Positions 25,359-37,600 of a DNA stretch of 64,000 bases are shown here, piece by piece. The position numbers were made by a program, and so were the translations under genes. A model generated the notes under the pieces. The model was not told where the DNA came from. It made no database searches and saw only the letters and a list, made by a program, of their open reading frames with translations. Within the stretch, counting starts at the first letter, position 1, and every line of letters starts with the position of its first letter. Location of the stretch: NCBI RefSeq assembly GCF_947507565.1, contig NC_089176.1, positions 3,844,001 through 3,908,000 of the forward strand, in the 5' to 3' direction. This DNA is from Oscarella lobularis (lineage: Eukaryota; Porifera; Homoscleromorpha; Homosclerophorida; Oscarellidae).

Positions 25359-26993
25359 ATGAGGTCTATTCGACGATTCTGTAGACGCTTATCTTGGCTC
25401 CAGTTGATTGTTCTTGTGAGCGGAGCTGTCGTGGTTGGCCTCAACGTGCTCAAATTCCGGCAGAACAACGAAGCACGAGATCGCGATCGAGCGAAACCCG
25501 TTTTCGAAGTCCACCATCTCGAAACGGAAAAACCACGCATTCCAACGGCAAAACGAGTTGATTCTCGTCCTACTAAATGGATTCGTGTCACGCAACAAGC
25601 GGCTCCCGCTCCAAAACGAGACAAATCCCTCGATTCCCTTCACATCTCCATCAAAACGGGGCTCGTTTATCACCAAAGTCGTCTTTCCGTGCTTCTGGAG
25701 ACTTGGTTCAACGACGCTCCAGAGCAGGTAGACTAAAAATTCCTAACGCGGTTTTCTGAATTTTTTTCGCAGACATATTTTATAACGGACACCAATGATG
25801 AGACACTCCAGCAGAAAACAGGTACAAGTTCTCTATATTTTGCATCAATATTATCACATATCTATAATAGGAGATCATTTGATTGTGAGCAAGTGTGGCT
25901 CCAGTCACAGCCGGTACCATAGCAACGTCGACTCGTTCAATATTCTCATTTTTTGAGTGTGGTTTAGTGCGTCGTTGTGCTGCAAAGCTGAGCAGGAATT
26001 CGAAGTGTTTTATCAGAGAAAAGAAAACAAACGGTTAATTAAAAATTATGTATTAAAATATCTTTAATTTTTTTGCTTCTTAGGTGGTTTTGTCACGTTG
26101 ACGATGACACGTATCTTAACGTTCCAGAGCTCTTGAAAATGTTGTCAAAATATGACTCATCTATTGACTATTACATAGGAAAATCAAGCATTGGCCGACC
26201 CCTAGATGTAAGAATGTTTTTTTTACTCTTATTAGACCAGGAGGGACGTTTCTTTCTTTCTAGATCTCCTTGGTTGGAAAAGCTTTGCCTGAAGGCGTAC
26301 AGGACTAATAGCGTAAATGATGATGATTTTTTCGTCACGTTTTTTTTGTTCTAGGCTGTTCACAAACCTTTTTGGTTTGCAACTGGAGGTGCCGGCTATT
26401 GCATCAGTCGTTCCTTGCTCGACAGAATGGAATCTCACATCAGGTCAATTAGTTGACGAAAGTGCTGTAAATAGTTTAATTTTTTATTGTAGAAATGGCG
26501 GGTTTGTGTCGATATGTGATAGTATTCGTCTTCCGGACGACGTAGCTGTAGGATTTCTATCCGGTGCGAAGGGATCCGTTTATTATTTAGACTCTCAGTT
26601 TTTCCCTTTTCCCCCTTTCCATAGAGTGCATCTTAGGGACTACGTTGACCCAATTGTCTGTGCTGCACTCTCATCTCGAGATGCAAAGCAGAGTTCATAA
26701 ATCTGACGTAAAGAGTCAGGTGAAAAAAGAGAATCTCGTTATTATGAAGGTGTTCTTGGATGCCTGTGTATAGATTACGTTTAGTTATGGAAAATTGGGC
26801 ACGTGGGATACTCTGATCCCCATTGATGGTCCCTTCTCTCAGGAGAAAGACCCGACCCGGTGGGATAATAATGATAATAATAGGCTAAGGGTATTCACTT
26901 CTTATTATTATGGAATTTAGATTTAAATCTTTCTATTGTTTGCTACATCCGAAGGTGCCTTGGTGTCCACCTTATACAGAGAACCTTTTATAA
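25359..26993 (+). CDS. Fringe beta-1,3-N-acetylglucosaminyltransferase
   Basis: A Golgi enzyme of the Fringe family (GT31), known for extending O-fucose on EGF repeats of Notch and its ligands. Exons: 25359-25727, 25773-25821, 25871-25913, 25968-26033, 26084-26207, 26264-26296, 26355-26443, 26493-26563, 26625-26719, 26774-26859, 26921-26993; 365 residues. It is a type II anchor protein (LIVLVSGAVVVGLNVL), with LHISIKTGLVYHQSRL, the conserved CGSSHSRASLCCKAE, the catalytic WFCHVDDDTYLN (DDD metal motif), GKSSIGRPL, FWFATGGAGYCISRSLL, RLPDDVAVGF, VLHSHLE, and the C-terminal CLLHPKVPWCPPY. Every landmark of lunatic/manic/radical Fringe is present, so the enzyme is probably active. A 33-nt exon encodes the variable loop before FWFATGG. 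Confidence 0.95.
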
Positions 26994-27067
26994 AGTGCGC
27001 CCGAATTGTTCTTGAGTTTAGTACCGAATTAATTTAATGAGTTGAGTAGTGAATTTAATTTTCTATT

Positions 27068-27613
27068 GATTTTTGAGAACGTTTAGATGATGACGTCTCT
27101 CGTTCTTCGAGGGGCTGCAGTTCTTCACGCACGAACGCAGGAAATGAGTCAATAACCGTCTCATTTTCTCATTCCAGACCCCCAAGTAACAGCTTGAAAG
27201 GATCAAGACAATCGGACCATCTCTTCCCTGAAAAACGTCGGCGAATCAATCTCGTACTGTAGCAGTCACGGTCTCACAGTAAAAGATTTCTCATACGCCA
27301 TTGAGTCTGTTTTTCAGACAACAGGGCGTCGAATAAAAAAACTCAAGAGGGCTTCTTCTTCCAAAATCGGTCTATTTGAACTTCGTCGACAGCGAGGACG
27401 CCTTCACAGCGGCGCCAGGTCAACGACTTCTGGTTGTTGTCGCCACTAAGAGCAGGCCTCCAAATAATTATAATTATAAGCCACATCCTGTGCGACCCTG
27501 CTGTCCCCTACTCATCGCACGGCTGCCTCGTCTCGCTTCTCGCCTGACGTTTGACGCGAAAGCACGAACCAGCGCAGATCCAATAAAGACGGGAGATTTC
27601 GTTGCGTGATGAG
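27068..27613 (+). repeat. Duplicated 5' flank of the RTK genes, unit 1
   Basis: About 545 bp immediately upstream of RTK-A that is nearly the same as 34084-34630 upstream of RTK-B. The shared edge begins with TTTTTGAGAACGTTTAGATG. The first about 50 bp recur at 46072-46120. It probably carries the RTK promoter and 5' UTR. Confidence 0.75.
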
Positions 27614-30600
27614 ATGAGTCTTTTTGAAGCCCCTCTTGTTGGCGCGACTTCTTTTCCTTTATTTCTCACTTTGTTATTGGGTTAGTGTATGGTATTTGGT
27701 GATTTCGTCAACGATAGTCGTCCGCTTATCTTTTGTAGGTGCTAGTGTCGCGCGTCTCGACGCTGCTGAGGCGTGGAGCGATTCTTTGAAACATATCGTC
27801 ACGTTAGCTTCCACCTCGTTACTCTTCTTTTAATAATTTCCCTTTTAGTGTTAACTGCACTAACCAGCTGGTACTCGTCAATTCAGCCGTATTGGATTGC
27901 TGTACGAGCCACTGCAATTCGTCAAAGTGTTTATGCCGTAATTATTATGAAATGACTTGGTTCATTTTGTTGCTTTTAGGTCGGCTCTTGACGTTGTTAG
28001 AACGGCGTGTCAGTACAGACGTTACTGTCAAGTGGTTGCGTCCAACGTCACTTTTGAAACGAATTGCACCGGAGAAATATTTCTGAATATTTCGTATGAA
28101 TGTGTGGAAGGTGAGACGTGAAGAGTTGACTGCATGATGTGGCATGTATATGCACAGGTCTAAACGATACCGTTCTTCCTCCATTTCTTCTACAAGTGAA
28201 GAAATCGTCTGCTAAACTCCGCTGGCATCCGACTAACCACCAAAGTATTCAAGAAACTCGCATTCAGAGGCGATACGTTCCCATGAGCCAACCATGTGCC
28301 GTTCCGGGATTTCTGTTTGAAGGCTTTGGCTACGTTCACCTTGCTCAAGATCAGTTCATTGGTGGCGAAGAGTTTAAGATAAAATTGTTTTTCCGGACGG
28401 CAAATCCAGACGGGATTCTATTTGCAGCATTTAAAAGCGACGCATCGTTGTATGTGTATCTTGCACTCATTGATGGTCAACTCAAATTTCGTGTTGAATG
28501 TGAAGGCAACAATAAGCAAAGCATAGAAACTGATAAAACGTGGAACGACAATCGCTTTTACAGAGTAGAAGCAGTGAAAACAAATGAAAACATTATACTC
28601 CAAGTTGTCACTGGCAACAGAACTAATCTGTTCAATACTAGTATTAAGTGTGGCAAAACTTTTGTTGTCCATAGCAGTTATATTGGAGGGCCACCCACGG
28701 ATGCCTCACTGAAGTCTAGTTTACCTACGCTGCTTTCAGACCGGATCGGATTTATTGGCTGCATCAGGGTGATGTTTCTCCACGACAAAAATGCAGAATT
28801 CAATTCATCGAAAGTTCAAAAGCTCGTTAATGTTGTTCAGGAGAACGGCGGCTGTCCGCCGTCCTTTGAAAAAGCGATGCATTTTCGCGGATCTGGTTAC
28901 GTGAAATTAGGTTTATCTTCTTCTTCTCAGATAAACGAAAAACTTCACTTTCGCTTTCGAATTCGAACGAGTTGGCCAAATGGATTGCTTCTCGCCGCAT
29001 TCAGAGATGCGAGCAAAGACTTTCTTTTCGTTGAAACGCGCGGTCGTGATGGAATCGATGTGAGATATAGAACGAACGAAGAACGAGTCAATATTATTCG
29101 CGCGAACCGATGCGTCTTGTGCGACGGCTCATGGCATGAAATCGGTCTTTTGATTACGAACGAGTCTTTTACTGTAAGAATTGATAACGAAAAAAGCAAA
29201 GAACTTGCTCATACTATTAACGTCAGAGAGTTTGCTTCGGAAATATTGCAAAATGTGTATCTTGGTGGAATGCCACAATACAATCTGTCAGAGACGAGGC
29301 CAACTCCAGTAGAAGTAGCTTTGGGATTTGGCGTGAATGTCACCAGATACGGTGGTTGCTTGGCCGATTTTTCCGTGAACGAGACATCTATTGATGTCGT
29401 GAAGAAGAGAGAGGATAGTGTAAAAGTGAGTTTTGCTGGATGTCCCGACTTTCCTTGGAGCGGTCCAATATGCGAAGAACAGTTGATGGATATTAATTCG
29501 GCGAACAAAGAAGATAGGACCGTCACTGACACAAAGGTCGAAGCATTTACCGGTAGGTGATTCAACAAAGCGTTTGCCTTACTTGTACTTTATTCTCGAA
29601 ATGTTAGAATACTTATATCGTGTCGTGGCGAAGGTTTCCGGCGGTGGCGTTGTTTTTAGCGAATGGATAACTGTTCGCACTGGAAAAGACAGTAAGAGTG
29701 TGTGTTGTTTATTTCTCTTTTTTTGAGAGCTTGGATTCTAATGTTACAGGTTCGTCGAGTGGACGTTTCCTGCCACAAATTGACTACGACGGGATGAAGG
29801 CGACAATACGATGGGCTGGTCCGCCAACTGTTCTCAGGGACGACGACGAGTCGTACGACATTTATATATTATACGCATGCACGGTCTGCTCAAACACCAC
29901 GATTTCACCCTGTTATCACTGGAACATAGAGAACACAACTCTACCATATCAACTGTCTTCTGTGACACCCTCGACTATGTATACTGTCAAAATTAGTGCT
30001 TCTGTTTTGAACAGAAGAAAAAAGCTAACGTCGAATTTTAGTACTCCTGTGCAACGAAAAGGTGTCGTGCAGTTTCGCTTTCTTTTCTTTACTTTAATTT
30101 TGAACTGTACAGCTCATTCGAACGTTTGTGAATGCAACAAAGACGAAAGAGAGTGCGATTTTTCGTTTGTTTACGACGAGAAAGAATGTTCAGGTTGGTC
30201 AAACGTTTCTTTCAACACGTCTTGGTGCTCGACAAAACCTGATGCAATCCAGACGACGCTAGAGTGGTCATCTAGCATTTGTCCTGGTAAGAGCAACAAA
30301 GGCAGTCGCAGTCGCAGCTCTGATTTATTTTTTAGCCGCTTCATCCTTATTTAATCACATTTGTCCTCCGCCTTCTGCAAATTTTACAACGAATTCTTCA
30401 CCATCAGTAATATCACCGAGTTCATCGCCAATACGTCCGTCTGCCGCTGTCAATTCGACGACAGGTTTGTAACGAACGTTTTGGCGCATCTGTAATAACG
30501 AACTATCTAGAAACCACTTCTTCGTTTGGACTACCCGACGCTTATCTTGTTGGAACGGGAATAGGATGCTTTTTGGTTGTGATAGGCGTTGGTTTTTTCT

Positions 30601-32519
30601 TCTATTGGAAGAAAAAAAGAGCACCAGCAGCGTCATCTAATAGAAATGGTAGGCAAACAGAACTCTTTTGCTTTTTGTCACACCGCGGTCCGCACCGGTC
30701 TAAGTCACTCTTGTTTTATCATTTAGAAGTTCAAATGACGGCTACCGTCTCTTCTCCTTTAGGCGAAAACAACATACTCCTTACTAGAAATGACTATTAT
30801 TCTTTGCAGCCGCCTTTGTCACGTCCACCGCTTCCACCGCCGAATGAAACAGTCTACTCTGAAATTGATTGCATCGAGAAGAGAGACGATGCACCGTTTG
30901 ATGCAGTCAATCTAGGAAGTGAACAGTTTGCAAAATCCTTAAACGTATATATGAGCCGTGTTGGAGTTAACACGGCAGATGTCAAGAACGACAGAATCGA
31001 CTACGAAGATCCTATTCCGGACGACGAGACTGAAATGGGCTTCACTGCGGTATCAGAATTTGATCAGATTATTAATTAACGAGTTTGGTAGTAAATTTGA
31101 AATGTAGGCTTCCATTTCAGTCTTTTGGGAGCCGGCTAAAACGGAAGAGACATTACGCAACCAGCTCGCTGAAGCAAAGGTTCGTTTGCTGAAAAGGTTC
31201 GATATTCAACTAGAAGTGGTTTTGGGTTCCTGGTAAGCTTGAATTTTATGTGTCTTGCTGCTTTCTCTCTCAATTCTTTAGTCAATTTGGAACGGTCGAG
31301 AAGGGAATTTGGACCAAGGTGAAGTGAAAATATTTTTTCTGTCTAATTTATATAAAGATAGTTGCTTTAATTACTAGGACCAGGAATCAAGCATTGTTGT
31401 GGCGGTGAAAACATTGAAGTCGGATACGGGAGAGAACAGGGTAAAGTTTTTTCGCGAAGCTGCAATTAGGAGCCAGTTTGAACACAATAACGTCATCAAA
31501 ATGTACGGAGTCGTGCTGAGTGAAAATCCGGTAATGAGACTGCGTTATTGTTGGTACCTTATTTAGAATTCACTATTCAGATAATGATTTTGGAAATGTT
31601 GCCAAAAGGAGATCTGACACAATTCTTGTTAACTACGAGGTACCCTTGTCGCTTGCGAAGTTAAAATAAATGATCTTGAACGCTTCGCATTGATTAGATA
31701 TGAGAAAGCTGCGCTCAAATCTAACTTGGCCGCTTGCTTTTTGGAGATGTCTCGTGGCATTGCAGCTGGAATGACCTATTTGGCAGGATTATCATTTATT
31801 CACAGAGTAAAAATATTTGCGTGGTTTTTATGTTAGTTGGTATTTTTATGTAGGACTTGGCGGCCAGAAACGTTTTATTGGACCAAAATCTTGTCTGCAA
31901 GGTTCTTCTTTTTTATCTGCGGTGTTCTATTCTAAAATGAAAATTTAAGATTGCTGATTTCGGATTGGCAAGAGATTTTGATGAAGAGGACTGCTACATG
32001 GGGCGAATCTGCATTAGGTGGACAGCTCCCGAAGTAAAAAACAATGCCAATTCGCCTTATTAAACTCAGTGCAGTATATTTAGGTTCTGAAATTTTTCAC
32101 ATACTCGTTGGCTAGCGACGTGTGGAGTTACGGAGTTGTTTTATATGAAATCTGGTCGGTTGGTGAACAACCCTACGACTGCTTATCAAACAAAATGGTC
32201 GTTGAAAATTTGGAAATGGGCTATCGACTTCCTCCACCTCCTGGCTGTCCTTACGCTATTTATAAACTGATGATTGAGTGCTGGTGATCATGCAACATTT
32301 ATTATTTTCGTTATTGTCATTATTATTTTTTTCAGGCATCCTGATGATCACAAGCGGCCTTCGTTTAGTGCCGTATCCACTTGTCTGTCTGAGCCGGATG
32401 ATGCGTTGCTGATCAATGAGGAGACCTCGGAGCCTATATCAGGAAAAATAGGCGATTGTGTGGAAGAGTCGTGCCAAACGGCTTACTTGGACCTTCAGTC
32501 TGTCTACAAATCTCAGTAG
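27614..32519 (+). CDS. RTK-A: SUEL-lectin/laminin-G/FN3 receptor tyrosine kinase, 1297 residues
   Basis: Twenty exons: 27614-27680, 27739-27802, 27849-27926, 27980-28110, 28158-29552, 29608-29691, 29750-30061, 30113-30286, 30336-30464, 30511-30648, 30727-31049, 31108-31232, 31282-31318, 31378-31530, 31581-31639, 31698-31806, 31854-31901, 31950-32033, 32084-32283, 32336-32519; frame closes. Order: signal peptide; SUEL-type lectin domain ([20 protein letters not shown] ... LNISYECV); half of an FN3-like strand set; two laminin-G domains in one long exon; FN3-like segments; a Cys-rich module; a Ser/Thr/Pro stalk; TM (GCFLVVIGVGFFFYW) with stop-transfer KKKR; and a tail with PPLPPP, TVYSEI and IDYEDP. 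The kinase has VAVK, HRDLAARN and DFGLAR, but the glycine loop reads GSCQFG and the activation segment is four residues short with a Cys replacing a Tyr. Activity is therefore uncertain. Kinase style is Eph-like. Confidence 0.92.
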
Positions 32520-32631
32520 AAGAAAACTTGGAGTCGTTCTAGATTTTAGCGAGTGATTTTAGCTAACTTTGTCCGTCTTTAGATTGAAATCGTTCAGAAC
32601 TAATAGAAGACTATAAAAGAATAAGGGAATT

Positions 32632-33095
32632 TCACATAGAAAACAAGCGACGCTGCTGTCGAAGTTTCTCTGGCAGCGTAGCAGCCAGGTCCAGGACGCC
32701 TTGCGAGTCCTTTGAGCGGCAATCTTCCGGCATCACGCCTCCATCGAATGCTTCCCACGCGTGCGTACTACTGCGTAGTCGATGAGCGCTTTTATCGTTG
32801 CCATTCCGTTCAGAATCCGTTGGCTTCGTTGCTCGGCTCGGGCCCGTTTGCGTCGCCGAATCCCCACACGCTCGAACGACCCTCGTGCTTCTTCGGGGCA
32901 ATCGCGCGACGAAAGCGAACTCGACGATCGAGCTTGAGCGTCGACGCGCGGCTCCGTTAGGAAAATTCGGACGCCCGTTGTAGGATGACGAGTTTGCTGA
33001 GATGTTTGAGCATGAAGCGGAGGGCGGACGACGTGCCATCGCGTCCGTAACGCGTCGTAGGAGGAACAGATCATGTCTACGCACCTGCAAACGGT
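32632..33095 (-). pseudogene. Decayed fragment of the type I asparaginase gene
   Basis: On the minus strand this stretch matches the last coding exon of the asparaginase at 54555-55427: the start of the RSFSG segment, the LLRGNRATKANST block and the region before the exon's acceptor are all recognisable. Large internal deletions and frameshifts leave no open frame over the fold. It lies just 3' of RTK-A, exactly as the intact asparaginase lies just 3' of RTK-D. Confidence 0.85.
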
Positions 33096-33165
33096 TAGAA
33101 CGAAAACTGTCGGAAATATTGACCCACGTCGTGTTCTTAGTTCTTTCGACAACGTCCCAAGTGAC

Positions 33166-34081
33166 GAATTCTCAAACGGGGTTGACTCCGTTGCATTACG
33201 CGGCGCGAAAAAACGATTTGCTTATGATAAAGTGAGATAGATATCTGCTTACGTCATCCACGGGGTTATTGCGTTGAGTAGGTGTGTGTTGAAGTGGGGG
33301 GAAGTATGTGTAGTATCGAAGACAATAAGTCATTGTATCCGGAGAGAGTGACAACGGACAAAAAATGTTAGAAATACTTGAAGGAGGAGCGTATTGAGAG
33401 GAGTGCACTTATCAAGCAAAAGTGCGCAAAGGCACGCTATTATTTGCTATTGAATTATTGATTTTTATTTAAGGGTTTATTGAAGAAATCCGATCTGCAT
33501 GAATCTGATTTGTCAACGGTTGATGACAACGGAGATACGCCTTTGATGGCCGCCTGCAAAGCGAACAAGTGATCGATCTCCTAGGCTGAGTTCTCCCATT
33601 AATTTATTGATTTTTAGACTTGATATGATTGAATTGTTTGCGAGTTTCTCGTCTCTATCGCTCAACGGTCAAAATATCAAAGTATTGGGTATGAATTTAA
33701 CTAGTTTTTTTTAATTATTTGTTTGGTAGACTGGGAAGACTCCTTTGGCCATTTGCGCCGAACTCGGTCATTTGTCATGTCTCAAAAAATTAATCAAGTC
33801 ACTACCATTATCTCATTTTTCTGCGCCTTTTTGATATGAATTGTTTTTAGGTTCCTTCGGGCAAGTGGGGCTCTCGATCTCTACAACGGATTTCAAATCA
33901 AAGATTTCAACATTCCGCGATACTTGCCACTTCACCACGCGTGCAAGAACGGTCACTTAGACTGCGTCGAAGAGATCCTACGTCACAGCGAAGGCCTAGT
34001 CGTTCGTCGTGATATTTTGGGGTAGAATTTTCTCGTAGACTTGGCGTTCGGATGAGGCGAGACGTATGGAACTGAACGACG
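33166..34081 (+). pseudogene. Ankyrin-gene fragment (exons 4-part to 10), copy 1
   Basis: Highly similar to 22026-22965 of the ankyrin gene, introns included, so it arose by DNA duplication and not by retroposition. It starts inside exon 4 (TGLTPLHYAARKND) and stops within exon 10. Small indels break the frame, and there is no start or 3' end. Its right edge joins directly to the duplicated RTK 5' flank. Confidence 0.9.
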
Positions 34082-34083
34082 AT

Positions 34084-34630
34084 GATTTTTGAGAACGTTT
34101 AGATGATGACGTCTCTCGTTTCTTCGAGGGGCTGCAGTTCTTCACGCACGAACGCAGGAAATGAGTCAATAACCGTCTCATTTTCTCATTCCTGACCCCC
34201 AAGTAGCAGCTTGAAAGGATCAGCTAAATGAGACCCCACAATCGGACCATCTCTTCCCTGAAACGTCGGCGAATCTCGTAGCAGTCACGGTGTCACAGTA
34301 AAAGATTTCTAATACGCCATTGAGTCCGTTTTTCAGGCAACAGGCGCGTCGAAAAAAACTCAAAAGGGCTTCTTCTTTACGTTTCTATGTACTAAAATCG
34401 GTCTATTTGAACTTGATCGACAGCGAGGACGCCTTCACAGCGCCAGGTCAACGACTTCTGGTTGTTGTCACCCCTAGGAGCAGGCCTCCAAATAATATTA
34501 AGCCACATCCTGTGCGACCCTGCTCTCCCCTACTCATCGCACGGCTGCCTCGTCTCGCTTCTCGCCTGACGTTTGAAAGTACGAACCAGCGCAGATCCAA
34601 TAAAGACGGGAGATTTCGTTGCGTGATGAG
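34084..34630 (+). repeat. Duplicated 5' flank of the RTK genes, unit 2
   Basis: Near copy of 27068-27613, with a few indels, directly upstream of the RTK-B start codon. Confidence 0.75.
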
Positions 34631-37600
34631 ATGAGTCTTTTTGAAGCCCCTCTTGTTGGCGCGACTTCTTTTCCTTTATTTCTCACTTTGTTATTGGGTT
34701 AGTGTATGGTATTTGGTTGATTTCGTCAACGATAGTCGTCCGCTTATCTTTTGTAGGTGCTAGCGTCGCGCGTCTCGACGCTGCTGTGGCGTCGAGCGAT
34801 TCTTCGAACAATGTCGTCACGTTAGCTTCCACCTCGTTACTCTTCTTTTAACAATTTCCGTTTTAGTGTTAACTGCACTAACCAGCTGGTACTCGTCAAT
34901 TCAGTCGTATTGGCTTGCTGTACGAGCCACTGCAATTCGTCAAAGTGTTTATACTGTAATTATTATGAAATGACTTGGTTCATTTTGTTGCTTTTAGGTC
35001 GGCTCTTGACGTTGTTAGAACGGCGTGTCAGTACAGACGTTACTGCCAAGTGGTTGCGTCCAACGTCACTTTTGAAACGAATTGCACCGGAGAAATATTT
35101 TTGAATATTTCGTATGAATGTGTGGAAGGTGAGACGTGAAGAGTTGATTGCATGATGTGGCATGTATATGCACAGGTCTAAACGATGCCGTTCTTCCTCC
35201 ATTTCTTCTACAAGTGAAGAAATCGTCTGCTAAACTCCGCTGGCATCCGACTAACCACCAAAGTATTCAAGAAACTCGCATTCAGAGGCGATATGTTCCC
35301 ATGAGCCAACCATGTGCCGTTCCGGGATTTCTGTTTGAAGGTTTTGGCTACGTTCACCTTGCTCAAGATCAGTTCATTGGTGGCGAAGAGTTTAAGATAA
35401 AATTGTTTTTCCGGACGGCAAATCCGGACGGGATTCTATTTGCAGCATTTAAAAGCGACGCATCGTCGTACGTGTATCTTGCGCTCGTTGACGGTCAACT
35501 CAAATTTCATGTTCAATGTGAAGGCAACAATCATCAAAGCATAGGTAGTAAAACGTGGAACGACAATCGCTTTTACAGAGTAGAAGCAACGAAAACCAAT
35601 GAAAGCATTATACTCCGAGTTTTTAATAGGAAACAACAGTTGGAGAAGTCTGAGAGTATGAATTGTGAGACGATTGTTGTCAATAACAGTTATGTTGGAG
35701 GACTACCCGCAGATCATGATGATAGTATACAGACGTTGATTCCAGACACAATTGGATTTATTGGTTGCATTAGGGTGGTGTTTCTCTACAAAAAGAGCGC
35801 AGAATTCAATTCATCGAAAGTTCAAAAGCTCGTTAATGTTGTTCAGGAGAACGGCGGCTGTCCACCGTCCGTTGAAAAAGCGATGCATTTTCGCGGATCT
35901 GGTTACGTGAAATTGAATTTATCTTCGTCTCAGATAAACGACCCACTTCACTTTCGCTTTCGAATTCGAACGAGTTGGCCAAATGGATTGCTTCTCGCCA
36001 CATTCGGAAATATGAGCAAAGACTTTCTTTTCGTTGAAACGCGCGGCCGTGATGGAATCGATGTGAGATATAGAACGAACGAAGAACGAGTCAATGTTAT
36101 TCGCGCGAACCGATGCGTCTTGTGCGACGGCTCATGGCATGAAATCGGTCTTTTGATTACCAACGAGTCTTTTACTGTAAGAATTGATAACGAAAAAAGC
36201 AAAGAACTTGCTCATACTATTAACGTCGGAGAGTTTGCTTCGGAAATTTTGCAAAATGTGTATCTTGGTGGAATGCCACAAAACAATCTGTCAGAGACGA
36301 GGCCAACTCCAGTAGAAGTAGCTTTGGGATTTGGCGTGGATGTCACCAGATACGGTGGTTGCTTGGCCGATTTTTCCGTGAACGAGACACCTATTGATGT
36401 CGTGAAGAAGAGAGAGGAGAGTGTAAACGTGAGTTTTGCTGGATGTCCCGACTTTCCTTGGAGCGGTCCAATGTGCGAAGAACAGTTGGTAGATATTAAT
36501 TCGGCGAACAAAGAAGATAGCATCGTCACTGACACAAAGGTCGAAGCATTTACCGGTAGGTGATTCAACAAAGCGTTTGCCTTACTTGTACTTTATTCTC
36601 GAAATGTTAGAATACTTATATCGTGTCGTGGCGAACGTTTCCGGCGGTGGCGTTGTTTTTAGCGAATGGATAACTGTTCGCACTGGAAAAGACAGTAAGA
36701 GCAATTGTAGAGTGTGTGTTGTTTATTTCTCTTTTTTGAGATCTTGGATTCTAATGTTACAGGTTCGTCGAGTGGACGTTTCCTGCCACAAATTGACTAC
36801 GACGGGATGAAGGCGACAATACGATGGGCTGGTCCGCCAACTGTTCTCAAGGACGACGACGAGTCATACGACATTTATATATTATACGCATGCACGGTCT
36901 GCTCAAACACCACGATTTCACCCTGTTATCACTGGAACATAGAGAACACAACTCTACCATATCAACTGTCTTCTGTGACACCCTCGACTATGTATACTGT
37001 CAAAATTAGTGCTTCTGTTTTGAACAGAAAAAAAAAGCTAACGTCGAATTTTAGTACTCCTGTGCAACGAAAAGGTGTCGTGCAGTTTCGCTTTTCTTTT
37101 CTTTACTTTAATTTTGAACTGTACAGCTCATTCGAACGTTTGTGAATGCAACAGAGACGAAAGAGAGTGCGATTTTTCGTTTGTTTACAACGAGAAAGAA
37201 TGTTCAGGTTGGTCAAACGTTTCTTTCAACACGTCTTGGTGCTCGACAAAACCTGATGCAATCCAGACGACGCTAGAGTGGTCATCTAGCATTTGTCCTG
37301 GTAAGAGCAACAAAGGCAGTCGCAGTCGCAGCTCTGATTTATTTTTAGCCGCTGCATCCTTATTTAATCACATTTGTCCTTCGCCTTCTGCAAATTTTAC
37401 AACGAATTCTTCACCATCAATAATAACATCGACAAAACCTTCCTCTTCTGTCACCCCGACGACAGGTTTTGCGACAAATTCTGTGCCATCAGCAATAACA
37501 AATTTTTCTAGAAACGAGTTCTGAGAGCAAATTCGATTATCTTTTTGTTGTGGGAATAGGGTGTGGGTGTGTGTTGGCCGTTGTAATAGCCGTTATTTTT

